A DNA stretch of 64,000 nucleotides from an uncultured Pseudomonadales bacterium (GCA_958295875.1 OY282379.1:3563046-3627045); one strand, 5' to 3'; positions 55,200 to 63,941 are shown, numbered from the stretch's first letter. The notes: generated by a model not told the origin, from the sequence alone. Numbers and translations are program-made.

Positions 55200-56170
55200 T
55201 GCGCTGCTGGTGGGCGCGGCTGGCCCTCGCCCTGCTCGCCAACGCACCGGCGCTCGGCCACGAGATGCAGATGGCCGTGGTGGAGGTACGCGAGGTTGGC
55301 GAACGCGCCTATGTCCTCACCCTGCGCAGCGCCGCCGGGGCGCCACAGTTTGCCGACATCGACGTGACGTTCCCGGACTGGTGCGCGGATCGGGCGCCGC
55401 CGCGCCGCGTGGAGCGCATCGACCACATCGCCGTGGAGCGCCGCATCGTCTGCGAACCCGGCGACGCGCCGCCAAACATCACCATCAGCAACCCCACCGG
55501 GCGCTTCGATGTGGTGCTGCGCGTCGAAGATCGACACGGCGGCCGCATCGACCGGGTGCTCTCGGAACCGTTCGTGGCCGTTGCCCTAGACGAACCGGGC
55601 GCGGGGGTGCGCGAGCGCTTCACATTGGGCGTGGAGCACATCCTGGGCGGCTTCGACCACCTGCTGTTCGTCTTCGGCATCCTGCTCTTGGTGCGTGGCG
55701 CCCGCGCCATCGTCGCCACCATCACGGCATTCACCGTGGCCCACTCGCTGACGCTGGCGCTCACGGTGCTAGGCGTGGCGCACCTGCCGGGGCCGCCAGT
55801 GGAGGCGTGCATCGCCCTCTCCATCGTGTACTTGGCCGTCGAGGCCGCCCGACCCGATGCGTCGAGCGCAGCCCGCGTCGCCCCGTGGGGCGTGGCGTTC
55901 GCCTTCGGCTTGGTGCATGGATTCGGCTTCGCCGGGGCCTTGGCCGAAACCGGCCTGCCACCCGGCGACGTGCCCTTGACGCTGTTCCTGTTCAACCTAG
56001 GGATCGAAGCCGGGCAGATCTCGTTCGCAGCAGTTGCCGGCGGCCTCCTGTGGGCCGCTCGCCGCTTCTTGACGGCCGGCGGCGTGGAACGCCTGCACGT
56101 CGCTGCCGCCTACGGCATGGGCACCGTGGCGAGCGCTTGGACCATCGAGCGCGTGGTGGGATTCTGGTAG
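55196..56170 (+). CDS. HupE/UreJ-like membrane protein
   Basis: 324 residues. A signal peptide (MMRCWWARLALALLANAPAL) leads to HEMQMAVVEVREVG, a periplasmic domain with two cysteines (WCADRAPP, VCEPGDAPP), then the HupE/UreJ_2 membrane domain: GVEHILGGFDHLLFVFGILL, TAFTVAHSLTLALTVLG and FGLVHGFGFAGALAE. The conserved histidines suggest metal (Ni or Co) handling. It ends the DUF3604-parvulin operon. ATG 55196 overlaps the previous stop; ATG 55199 is equally possible. Confidence 0.85.
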   Translation: MMRCWWARLALALLANAPALGHEMQMAVVEVREVGERAYVLTLRSAAGAPQFADIDVTFPDWCADRAPPRRVERIDHIAVERRIVCEPGDAPPNITISNPTGRFDVVLRVEDRHGGRIDRVLSEPFVAVALDEPGAGVRERFTLGVEHILGGFDHLLFVFGILLLVRGARAIVATITAFTVAHSLTLALTVLGVAHLPGPPVEACIALSIVYLAVEAARPDASSAARVAPWGVAFAFGLVHGFGFAGALAETGLPPGDVPLTLFLFNLGIEAGQISFAAVAGGLLWAARRFLTAGGVERLHVAAAYGMGTVASAWTIERVVGFW

Positions 56171-56281
56171 CCGGCGTGTCGGCCGTCGCAGGATCTGGCC
56201 GGTGCAGGATCTAGCCAGTGTCGCTTGGCCGCGCCCGCGACGCTCAACGCGGGGACGCCAAGCGATGGCCGTTGGACAAGC

Positions 56282-56358
56282 TGGTCGGGGCGGCCGGATT
56301 TGAACCGACGACCACCACACCCCCAGTGTGGTGCGCTACCAGACTGCGCTACGCCCCG
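56282..56358 (-). tRNA. tRNA-Pro (GGG anticodon)
   Basis: 77 bases with encoded CCA. Acceptor CGGGGCG/CGCCCCG, D stem GCGC/GCGC, anticodon arm CCACA-CTGGGGG-TGTGG (anticodon GGG), variable loop TGGTC, T arm GTCGG-TTCAAAT-CCGGC. Complete cloverleaf, discriminator A. Its gene points away from the HupE-like gene. Confidence 0.96.
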
Positions 56359-56678
56359 GTGAGGTGAGATTGTACCGCTGCCGGCCATGCGTGACACGCT
56401 CTCGTCCGGCACCCGCACCCAAGCAATACCTAGGCGGCCTCGATCGCGGCGCGTTCGGCCACTCGGGCGAAGTGGAGCATCGATGTCCGCCCTTGAACGA
56501 TGGCAGCGTGGCCGATTTGGTTCCGAGTAGCAGCCCACCGGGCAAGCAGTAGAAGATGTGGACGCGGCACTCGTGCGTGGAAACCGAGCAGGCGCGGCCA
56601 TGCTCGACCTGCCAAGCGCCGCATCGGCCAAGCGACGGCGAGACTTCGGATGGCCAGCCGAGCGCCAGACTCGAGAGG
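56359..56678. other. 320 bases with no gene recognised
   Basis: Lies between tRNA-Pro and the end of the split TonB-like gene. No coding frame with family character, no repeat and no terminator with a T run was found. It may hold the tRNA promoter (minus strand, upstream of 56358). Confidence 0.45.
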
Positions 56679-56982
56679 TTAGTCCTGAATCTCAAAGACC
56701 ACTCGAGTGCGGACGCCATGCACGTCCACGGCTTCGCCGTTCTCTGTCCGCGGCCTGTACCGCCATTGTCGCAAAGCGGGTTTAGAGGCACTGTCAAAGA
56801 CGTCGGGTGGCACAGCCTGTGCCCGACCCGTCGCCGTATCGGTGAACTGTAAAACTACATAACCCTCAGTACCCCGTCGCCGGGCTTGGGGCGGGTACTC
56901 AGGATTAGCTCTTTCCAGTAGCTGGTACTCTTGGTCGTTCGGGGAGGGAGCGTCCCTCGAAGTCGGGGGAAACACCAATCTA
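56679..56982 (-). pseudogene. 3' part of a TonB-C-terminal-domain gene split by an IS
   Basis: The frame reads LVFPPTSRDAPSP, then YQLLERANPEYPPQARRRG, EGYVVLQFTDTATG and WRYRPRTENGEAV, ending VVFEIQD. ANPEYP-ARRRGTEGYV and the W-Y-P segment are the TonB C-terminal fold, which touches outer-membrane receptors. The gene is interrupted at 56981 by an IS630-type element; the 5' part continues at 58184-58413. Removing the IS and one TA joins the parts in frame into a 177-codon gene. Confidence 0.88.
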
Positions 56983-58181
56983 GTGTAGTGTCGCAAGCAA
57001 ACCATTGATTACGCTCGGCGGTCGTGTCAAGATGCGGTCGGCAAGGTTTTGGGGAGCGAGGGCATGCGGGCAGCGCCAAGGATCGAAGTGCCGGAAGGGG
57101 ACCGGGAGAAGCTGGAACGGTGGTCGTCGTCGCGCAGCGTGCCGGTGCGGCTGCGGGAACGGGCGCTGATCGTGCTGAAGGCGTCGGAGGGGATGACGAA
57201 CAAGGAGATCGCGGCGGAGCTGGGAGCGGAAGCGAACAAGGTGGGGCGCTGGCGCCGGCGGTACGCGGACGAGGGTCTGTCGGGCATCGAGAAGGAGCGG
57301 GCGCGCGGCGGCAACCAGGGCGGCCGGAGCGACGCGGAGCGGGCGGCGCTGCGCAGCCGGATCGTGGAGGCGACGACGACGCGGCTGCCGAAGGACGCGA
57401 CGCAGTGGTCGTGCCGGTCGATGGCGCGGGAGACGGGGGCGTCGCGGGACTTCGTGAGCCGGACGTGGCGGGCGCGCGGCCTGAAGCCGCACCTGTCGCG
57501 GACCTTCAAGCTGAGCAGCGACCCGCGCTTCGAGGAGAAGCTGCGCGACGTGGTCGGCCTGTACTTGGATCCGCCGGAGAACGCGGCGGTGTTCAGCTTC
57601 GACGAGAAGAGCTCGATCCAAGCGCTGGACCGGACGCAGCCGGGGCTGCCGATGAAGAAGGGGCGCTGCGGGACCGCGACGCACGACTACAAGCGGCACG
57701 GCACGACGTCGCTGTTCGCGGCGTTGAACCTGGCGTCGGGCGAGGTGGTCGGCCGGTCCTTCCGCCGCCACCGCCACCAAGAGGTGCTGCGCTTCCTGCG
57801 CGAGGTGGAGAGGGCGGCGCCGCCGGAGCAGGACATCCACATCGTCCTCGACAACCACGCCACCCACAAGCACGAGAAGGTGAGGAAGTGGGTGGAGCGG
57901 AAGAAGCGCGTCCACCTCCACTTCACGCCCACCAGCGCGTCGTGGCTGAACCTCGTGGAGCGCTTCTTCGCGCGGCTGACCGAGCAGCGGCTGCGGCGCG
58001 GCGCGTTCACCTCCGTGTGCCATCTGGAGAAGAGCCTCCGGCAGTACCTGGACGCCTGCAACGAGAACCCGCTGCCGCTGGTCTGGACGAAGTCGGCCGA
58101 AGACATCCTCGAAAAGGTTGGCCGCGCGCGGGCGAGCCTGGCGGCAGAGACTTAATCAACGCTATGTTGGCGACACTACAC
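56983..58181 (+). mobile_element. IS630-family insertion sequence
   Basis: About 1.2 kb with ends GTGTAGTGTCGC and GCGACACTACAC, flanked by the TA duplication expected for IS630/Tc1-type elements (56981-56982 and 58182-58183). Similarity of the ends extends inwards (ACCATTGATTA versus AGCGTTGATTA). It carries one intact transposase gene and sits inside a TonB-C-terminal gene in the opposite orientation. Confidence 0.93.
57064..58155 (+). CDS. IS630-family transposase
   Basis: 363 residues. An N-terminal helix-turn-helix (GMTNKEIAAELGAEANKVGR) and a second DNA-binding domain precede the DDE domain: D180 (FSFDEKSSIQALDR), D263 (IVLDNHATHKH) and E299 (SASWLNLVERFF), with the 35-residue D-E spacing of this family. 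Full length, no interruptions. A TTG at 57049 is an alternative start; the ATG at 57064 follows a GGGGAGCGAGG purine run. Confidence 0.95.
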   Translation: MRAAPRIEVPEGDREKLERWSSSRSVPVRLRERALIVLKASEGMTNKEIAAELGAEANKVGRWRRRYADEGLSGIEKERARGGNQGGRSDAERAALRSRIVEATTTRLPKDATQWSCRSMARETGASRDFVSRTWRARGLKPHLSRTFKLSSDPRFEEKLRDVVGLYLDPPENAAVFSFDEKSSIQALDRTQPGLPMKKGRCGTATHDYKRHGTTSLFAALNLASGEVVGRSFRRHRHQEVLRFLREVERAAPPEQDIHIVLDNHATHKHEKVRKWVERKKRVHLHFTPTSASWLNLVERFFARLTEQRLRRGAFTSVCHLEKSLRQYLDACNENPLPLVWTKSAEDILEKVGRARASLAAET

Positions 58182-58183
58182 TA

Positions 58184-58413
58184 GGGTTCTCGCAGATGTC
58201 CACGTCTTCGTAGACATGAGATAGCTCATCCTCGCCCTGCACAACGACATCGAACACGCATTGATCGCTGGCGAGTAGCCCGGCAGCTGCATTTTCGGCC
58301 AAGCTAGGAAGAGGGTCTCTTCGTCTGTGCTGCTGGGCCAATCGATTGGGCGATTCCGGCGGCAACTCGCCGGTGATCGCCCTGTACTGCCGCGAGTGCC
58401 AGCTGCCATCCAT
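58184..58413 (-). pseudogene. 5' part of the TonB-C-terminal-domain gene split by an IS
   Basis: Begins MDGSWHSRQYRAITGE at 58413 and runs VVQGEDELSHVYEDVDICEN to the TA at 58182-58183. Continuing across the removed IS gives ENP-RLVFPPTSRDAP, in frame with 56982-56679. No signal or membrane segment is visible in the remaining N terminus, so the true start may lie further upstream or the protein may be atypical. The LRR gene ends 82 bases upstream on the same strand. Confidence 0.75.
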
Positions 58414-58495
58414 CTCGCACTCGCGCCGAAGCGTCGATCGCCCTGTTGCCGTGCGGCGCACCCCCTGAAGTCCACGGCACCGTCCAAGTCGGCCG

Positions 58496-61400
58496 CTACC
58501 TCCGGCCCTTCGTGCCGGTCGAGACGTTGGCGAGGTGGCCGGTCGGGCTCTCCAGCAAGCTCATCACCGAGAGCGGCGCGTCGGACTCCACCCGCAGCCG
58601 CCACTTGCCCGACCCGTCGCCCAAGCCGCCCGAGAGGCCCCCGCCGCCCGCCTCCAGCTGCGCGGACGTGAACGTGATCGCCTGCCCCGCCGGCACCGTC
58701 ACCGCCGCAGTCCCCGAATCGGAGCCGCCGTCGTCGACGCCCGCGATCGTCGCCGACGCCGCCCGGCCGCCGTCGTTGACCAGACGCAGCTTGCTCACCT
58801 GCCGCGAGTTGCTGCCGGGGTTGAAGAACACCACACGGTGGCTGCCGTCTTCCGCCTGGGGCGCCAAATCGTGCATGCTGGTCACGAAACCGTCCGCCGT
58901 GCGGATGTAGGAAAGCACCTGCAGATTGAGTTCGGATGTGAGGGCCAGGCGCCAATCCCCGTCGCCCGTGCCGACGCCCGCAAGCCCCTTGGCGTGGTTG
59001 CCGGCCTCCAGATCGTTGGAGTTGAAATGCACCGTCTGCCGAGACCCCAACTTCAAGAAGACAGGGCCGGCGCGGTTGCCCTCGTCGTCCACCGCCTCGA
59101 TGGCCACCTCGCCCGAGATGTTCGAGCGGTTGACCACCCGCACGAATCCCGTCCGCGTTCCGCCCGCCGCGAGAAACAACGACACCCGGTGGCGCCAGCC
59201 GCCGTCCGTCAGCGACTCGGCATTGTTCGGCACCGTGGAGAGGTTGGTGAGATGTCCGGCGGGGCTTTCCAGCAGGCTCATCGCCAACCAAGGGAAGCCG
59301 GGCACCCGCAGCCGCCACTTGCCGGCACCGTCGCCGAGGCGGTGCGCGTTCTCCAGCGCCTGCGCGGTGAGGGTTAGGGCGTGCTGCGGCCGCACCTTTA
59401 TCGAACCCGCCATCGGGTGCCACTTGCCGCGGTCGTCGTAGCCACCCGTCACCCACATCGCCGGCTCCGCTTCCGTGTTCACCACCCGCAGGATGCTCCG
59501 TTGCCGTTGGTTGCCGCCGGGATTGAAGAACGGCAGCATCGCGTCCGGCACCACGTCGTGCATGGCGGTGACGAATCCGTCCTCGGTGCGGATGTAGGAC
59601 AGCACCTCAATGTCCAAAGAGGAAATGACGTCCAGCCGCCAATCGCCGGCCGTTGGCCGGCCAATGCCGCCGGCGAACCCCTTCGCCGCGTTGCCGTTCT
59701 CCAAGTCCGCCGAATTGAAGTGAACCGCCCGCCGTGCGCCAACCTGCAAGCGCACCGGCCCCACGCGAACGCCAGCGTCGTCTACCGCCTCGATGAGCAC
59801 CTCGCCACCCGCTTCGCTCCGGTTGACGATTCGCACGAAGCCCAAGCGCCTAGCGCCGGTCGCCGGGAAGTACGGCACGGACTCCCCCGCCAGCACGGTT
59901 ATCCGGCGTTCGCGCAGGGCGTTGAGGACGCTCATCGCCTCGCCCGACAGTGGATTTCCCCGCACATCCACCATCAACAGCTTCTCGCCGTTCAGCAAAG
60001 GTGATATGTCCTGCACGGCGTTGTTGCTCAAGTGGAGTTCCGCTAGGGATTCGAAGTTCAAGGAGGCGATGTCCATCACCTGGTTGTCGTTCGCGTGCAG
60101 GTATCTCAACGACCACATCCCCGCCAACGGCGAGAGCGACGTGATCGAGTTGCCGCTCACTCGAAGCTCCCTCAAACGCAAGTTCGCCAAGGCGGTGACG
60201 TCCGAAATCGAATTGTCGGTCAGATGCAGCGAACCCAACCCGTCGGAAAGAGTCGGCAGATCGCTTATCGAATTGCCGTCCAAGGCCAGAAAGCCGAGGT
60301 CCATATCGGTAAGCAACGCCACGTCCTCGATGCCTGTGTCGCGTAGTGACAGCCAAACCAAAGGCAAGCTGGTCAGCACGCCAATGTCTTCGATGTCGCT
60401 CCCACCGAGATCGAGATATCGCAGGCTTGTTGCCAATTCCAGACCGGTCAAGTCCTCGGCGCCACGATTCGACACATCCAGACGCACCAGATCGGAGATC
60501 TCATCGACGGTGACCGGCCAGCCGCTGCCCTTGCGCAGCTCCGTTTCCACCGCTCCGCGAAGCGCTGGATCCGTTATCTCCGCCACCTCCGCCCCGTCGG
60601 GTAGGGCGGGCGGAGCATCGAACGACACCTCCACCCCCCGTTCGAGCAACGCGGGAATGTCCGTTTCGATGGACTTCAGGCTTAGCCGGTTGCCTTCCAA
60701 GAAGACGCGATCGCCGTGGTCGATTCCCCTGTTATGCAACAGGGGCGACACATCCGATATGCGGTTGCGTACGAGTCTTAGCTCCGTCAGCGAGGCGAGG
60801 TCTGAGAGTGCCGCAAGGTCGACGTCTGACATCCCAGTCTCTTCGAGATGCAACCGGGTCAGCGAGGTGATGGCCGATATAGGCGTATAGTCCAAGATCG
60901 CCAAGTTACCTAGACTCAGGTACGTCAAGCGATTGAGGCCGGCGAGCGGCGCAAGGTCGGACACCTCGTTCCAGCCCACGGCCAGTCCCGTCAGCGAGAC
61001 GAGGCCGGCGAGCGGCGCAAGGTCGGACACCTCGTTCCCGCCCACGGCCAGGAACGTCAAGCGATTGAGGCCGGCGAGCGGCGCAAGGTCGGACACCTCG
61101 TTCCCGCCCAAATACAGGTCCGTCAAGCGATTGAGGCCGGCGAGCGGCGCAAGGTCGGACACCTCGTTCACGACCACGTCCAGGAACGTCAAGCGATTGA
61201 GGCCGGCGAGCGGCGCGAGGTCGGACACCTCGTTCCCGCCCAAATACAGGTCCGTCAAGCGATTGAGGCCGGCGAGCGGCGCAAGGTCGGACACCTCGTT
61301 CCGGGACACGTTCAATACCGTCAGCGAGACGAGGCCGGCGAGCGGCGCAAGGTCGGATGCCTCGTTCTCGAACACAGACAGGTACGTCAAGCGATTGAGG

Positions 61401-62008
61401 CCGGCGAGCGGCGCAAGGTCGGACACCTCGTTCCCGCCCACGGCCAGTCGCCTCAGCGAGACGAGGCCGGCGAGCGGCGCGAGGTCGGACACCTCGTTCC
61501 GGGACACGTTCAGTACCGTCAGCGAGACGAGGCCGGCGAGCGGCGCGAGGTCGGACACCTCGTTCCGGGACACGTTCAGTACCGTCAGCGAGACGAGGCC
61601 GGCGAGCGGCGCGAGGTCGGACACCTCGTTCCCGCCCAAATACAGGTCCGTCAAGCGATTGAGGCCGGCGAGCGGCGCAAGATCGGAGATTGCACCGCCG
61701 GGCAACGACAGGTCTTGCAGGTTGATCGCGTATTCGACCCCAGTCAGTTGTCGCACGTTGCCGGCGTACAAGCTGCGGAGCCTCTCCATCTCGCCGCGGG
61801 TGATTGGCTCGTCCGGGCCTTTATTTAGCGCCTGTTCCAAAGCCTCGCGAAGGGCCGCATCGGGAATTCCGACCAGCGTACCCGAATCGCTGCCTTCGAC
61901 GACGCCAGGCGCAGGCTGCCACGATGGACCGGCCGCCACCGCGATCGCAAGGAAGGCGAAACAGAGCCCCAACAGAAGTGTGGACGCGCTTGGTGCTTTG
62001 GCGTGCAT
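58496..62008 (-). CDS. Large secreted leucine-rich-repeat protein with four beta modules
   Basis: 1,170 residues. A signal peptide (LLLGLCFAFLAIAVAAG) and an N-terminal cap (GIPDAALREALEQALN) precede 12 internalin-like 22-residue repeats at 105-368, built on SDLAPLAGL. A cap follows (GNRLSLKSIETDIPALLERG), then a second, more diverged LRR block (about 480-700). The C terminus is an A-B-A-B array: A at 723-837 and 954-1071 (GFVRVVNRS...VHFNS...VLSYIRT-DGFVT), B at 838-953 and 1072-1170 (WRLRV...MSLLESP-GHL-N-ST). No sorting signal is seen. Probably an exported adhesion or host-interaction protein. It starts 5 bases after the metalloprotease stop, so both form an operon. Confidence 0.88.
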   Translation of the reverse strand: MHAKAPSASTLLLGLCFAFLAIAVAAGPSWQPAPGVVEGSDSGTLVGIPDAALREALEQALNKGPDEPITRGEMERLRSLYAGNVRQLTGVEYAINLQDLSLPGGAISDLAPLAGLNRLTDLYLGGNEVSDLAPLAGLVSLTVLNVSRNEVSDLAPLAGLVSLTVLNVSRNEVSDLAPLAGLVSLRRLAVGGNEVSDLAPLAGLNRLTYLSVFENEASDLAPLAGLVSLTVLNVSRNEVSDLAPLAGLNRLTDLYLGGNEVSDLAPLAGLNRLTFLDVVVNEVSDLAPLAGLNRLTDLYLGGNEVSDLAPLAGLNRLTFLAVGGNEVSDLAPLAGLVSLTGLAVGWNEVSDLAPLAGLNRLTYLSLGNLAILDYTPISAITSLTRLHLEETGMSDVDLAALSDLASLTELRLVRNRISDVSPLLHNRGIDHGDRVFLEGNRLSLKSIETDIPALLERGVEVSFDAPPALPDGAEVAEITDPALRGAVETELRKGSGWPVTVDEISDLVRLDVSNRGAEDLTGLELATSLRYLDLGGSDIEDIGVLTSLPLVWLSLRDTGIEDVALLTDMDLGFLALDGNSISDLPTLSDGLGSLHLTDNSISDVTALANLRLRELRVSGNSITSLSPLAGMWSLRYLHANDNQVMDIASLNFESLAELHLSNNAVQDISPLLNGEKLLMVDVRGNPLSGEAMSVLNALRERRITVLAGESVPYFPATGARRLGFVRIVNRSEAGGEVLIEAVDDAGVRVGPVRLQVGARRAVHFNSADLENGNAAKGFAGGIGRPTAGDWRLDVISSLDIEVLSYIRTEDGFVTAMHDVVPDAMLPFFNPGGNQRQRSILRVVNTEAEPAMWVTGGYDDRGKWHPMAGSIKVRPQHALTLTAQALENAHRLGDGAGKWRLRVPGFPWLAMSLLESPAGHLTNLSTVPNNAESLTDGGWRHRVSLFLAAGGTRTGFVRVVNRSNISGEVAIEAVDDEGNRAGPVFLKLGSRQTVHFNSNDLEAGNHAKGLAGVGTGDGDWRLALTSELNLQVLSYIRTADGFVTSMHDLAPQAEDGSHRVVFFNPGSNSRQVSKLRLVNDGGRAASATIAGVDDGGSDSGTAAVTVPAGQAITFTSAQLEAGGGGLSGGLGDGSGKWRLRVESDAPLSVMSLLESPTGHLANVSTGTKGRR
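60905..61696 (-). repeat. Twelve-unit 66-base tandem repeat in the LRR gene
   Basis: Each unit encodes 22 residues. The first 12 residues (NEVSDLAPLAGL) are nearly invariant in protein and DNA. Positions 13-16 fall into two forms, NRLT (seven units) and VSLT or VSLR (five units), and the last six residues vary (DLYLGG, VLNVSR, FLAVGG, YLSVFE and others). Units 2 and 3 are identical. Such DNA uniformity implies recent duplication or gene conversion. Confidence 0.92.
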
Positions 62009-62013
62009 CTTTT

Positions 62014-63363
62014 TCAGTTCGTCCCCGAGCGGCTTCGCCGCCAGCTGGCGACCTCGTGGCGATTTCGGTTCAACGCACGAACGGCATCCGCCGGCCCGTC
62101 CACCATCGCACGCTGTTTGCCGAACCTAGACACGCCGAGCGGCACACCCATGGGACTGTATCGCCACGGCGAAGCAAAAAATGGGACGAAAATTGGGTGT
62201 TTCCCTGATGCTCTGCATCGGAACGAAAGTGCCATTATGGTTACTTCGCAGAACCTCCCGCCCCCGGCGAAGCCGAACGCATACCCACTCAATCCCCAAC
62301 TATCGTAGCGGTCGTGAACCAACCCCATGCTGTGGCCGATTTCATGGGTCGTCACGTTGACGCTGAACGCCCCCCATAGCTCCGCTATGCCACTCGCGCT
62401 TTCACCAACTTGCGGGCGCCTGCGCAAATGCACCAGATCAGCACCAAGTGTGTCCCGTAGGATGTGAACGTTGTCCATGTGGCCATCGGCAGGATCGATC
62501 AGCCGATCGAAGTCCATGAAAATATCCTCTTCTTCATAGTCCACCCCTTCAGCGCCGACGAGGTTCAAAGAGACAAAGACGCCGCTGCGTTCGAATGCGT
62601 CGTTGGCAAAGGTGACAAGCCCGTCGACAAACAGTTTCGTTAGCGCCTCGCCGCCGCGCACCTCCTCCACCGCAGGCGTCCAGACCATTAGAATGTCCAC
62701 CATCGAAACGTCGTCCGCGGCCCCTTGCGCACCGGACGCGTCCGACATGCCCAACTCAGGACGCTCCGGATGCGCCACGCCGGCGCACTCGGCGGGCGGC
62801 TTCTCCGTCACGTCCCGTACGGCGTGAGCGCCGCCGCTCAATGGGACGACTTCGTAAGAAGCGCCCGGCGTCCAGATGGACGCCGACACGGCATGCGGGT
62901 GTACCACCAGCGTGGCGAATCCCACGCTGCGGCCTTCAATGCGACCGGACAGGGAATAGCCCCACGCCGTCGGCGCGGTCCGTTCGACCACCATGTCGAG
63001 ATCAACGTCGGCGGTGACGTTCAGGCGCAGGCGCCCTTCGCCCGAGTACTCGACTTCGTCGCGCGTCCTGGCCAGCTCAGTGCGGGAGATCCGCACCCGC
63101 CGTTCCCAGACTCCGCCAACAGCCGAGGATCTCAGCCCAGCCGGCGCGGCATCGGCCGCCGGAGCCACGGCTCTAACCCCCGCGCCGGCGGGTTGCAGCG
63201 GCAGAAAGAGATCGGCCGCATAGGACCAATTGGCCAGCGCCAACGCGGCCACGCCGAGCACAAACAGTGCCGATGGCTTCAAGGGCGGCGGTTTGCTGCC
63301 GTCGCGCCCAGCAGCAGCCTTGCCTTCAGCACAACCGCTTCCGACATTCTTGCTCGAACTCAC
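62014..63363 (-). CDS. Secreted zinc metalloprotease
   Basis: 449 residues from a GTG at 63363, chosen because GGAGG lies 6 bases upstream. A hydrophobic signal or anchor (SALFVLGVAALALANWSYAA) precedes a propeptide region (MVVERTAPTAWGYSLSGRIE) homologous to that of the protease at 20095 (RTEPTAAGYTLTGRI). The active-site motif is HEIGHSMGLVHD at 340-351. The C terminus, DGPADAVRALNRNRHEVA, also matches the other protease (DGPADAVRSLNGARRVVA). Here the LRR domain is a separate protein encoded 5 bases downstream. Confidence 0.88.
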   Translation of the reverse strand: MSSSKNVGSGCAEGKAAAGRDGSKPPPLKPSALFVLGVAALALANWSYAADLFLPLQPAGAGVRAVAPAADAAPAGLRSSAVGGVWERRVRISRTELARTRDEVEYSGEGRLRLNVTADVDLDMVVERTAPTAWGYSLSGRIEGRSVGFATLVVHPHAVSASIWTPGASYEVVPLSGGAHAVRDVTEKPPAECAGVAHPERPELGMSDASGAQGAADDVSMVDILMVWTPAVEEVRGGEALTKLFVDGLVTFANDAFERSGVFVSLNLVGAEGVDYEEEDIFMDFDRLIDPADGHMDNVHILRDTLGADLVHLRRRPQVGESASGIAELWGAFSVNVTTHEIGHSMGLVHDRYDSWGLSGYAFGFAGGGRFCEVTIMALSFRCRASGKHPIFVPFFASPWRYSPMGVPLGVSRFGKQRAMVDGPADAVRALNRNRHEVASWRRSRSGTN

Positions 63364-63382
63364 TCTATTCCTCCGCTGACGC

Positions 63383-63620
63383 CTAGGGAAGGTCTGGCGA
63401 GCGCGGCCGTCCCTCGCTATCCGCGCACGTGACGAGTTCGAAGCTGCCGAGGCCCATCGCGCGCCTTCTGCCCTGCACCACGATGCGCTGCTCCCAGCTC
63501 CTCGCACCGCTTGGCTTCATCTCCAGCACCAGTCCATGCCCGTAGCCATCGGACAGCCACTCCACCGAGAAGGCGTGGACCTCGGCGTGGGGCCGGAGTC
63601 CGCGTCGTCGGGTTCGGTCA
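63383..63620 (-). pseudogene. N-terminal fragment of a tyrosine integrase, ending at a solo IS end
   Basis: The frame reads HAEVHAFSVEWLSDGYGHGL, VLEMKPSGARSWEQRIVVQG and RRRAMGLGSFELV, the arm-binding domain of phage-P4-like integrases (compare KSWVQRIVIHGHRRSFGFGG at 18640). Core and catalytic domains are missing. It stops at CTAG-GGAAGGTCTG (63383-63396), the end sequence of the local IS5-type element, which lies directly upstream of the metalloprotease ribosome site. This looks like a deletion scar. Confidence 0.65.
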
Positions 63621-63941
63621 TCGAAGTCCTCCTGCCATCAGTTGCCGGGCCGCGCTGGCACCGACGGCTGCCCGGTCCCCGTCGGCGCCGCCGGCGGCGA
63701 AGTGGCCGAGCCGGCGGCGCTCCGGTGCTCCTATAGGTTCCGTTGGCGCATCCCAATTGCGATCCTGATCGTCGCCGAACAACGACTTGCGGGCTGGTAC
63801 CCCGCCGACTCGATAGGTTGGCTCCGCGTCACGATCTGCCCCGGGTGCCGGCGTGGTCGGGCCATCTTCGTGTTCCCGACCGCGCACCGGCCGTGTCTCT
63901 TCATCGACGATTTTGCCGTCGCCTCGGCACCGAATTGGCAT
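63618..63941 (-). CDS. Uncharacterised acidic protein, possibly truncated
   Basis: 107 residues from an ATG at 63941, with a strong AGAGGAGG ribosome site 5-6 bases upstream. The sequence, MPIRCRGDGKIVDEETRPV..., is rich in Asp, Arg and Thr-Pro steps (DAPTEPIGAPERRR) and has no membrane segment. DETRPV and DAPTEPI resemble the disordered N-terminal tails of FHA-domain proteins, but no FHA domain follows. The gene ends in the integrase fragment, so the 3' part may have been lost. Confidence 0.45.
   Translation of the reverse strand: MPIRCRGDGKIVDEETRPVRGREHEDGPTTPAPGADRDAEPTYRVGGVPARKSLFGDDQDRNWDAPTEPIGAPERRRLGHFAAGGADGDRAAVGASAARQLMAGGLR

Noticed and set aside
60905..61696. CRISPR-like regular repetition
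   Set aside because: The 66-base units are contiguous, in frame and encode LRRs. There are no unique spacers of constant length and no cas genes.
60933..62129. Long plus-strand open frame of about 400 codons
   Set aside because: It is the antisense of the 66-base LRR repeats; its peptide is a monotonous repeat (RPASGARSDTSF) with no family character, while the minus strand encodes a clear LRR protein.
63364..63507. Upstream extension of the second metalloprotease
   Set aside because: It crosses the solo IS end and the integrase fragment. The GTG at 63363 has a strong ribosome site at correct spacing and precedes the signal sequence.
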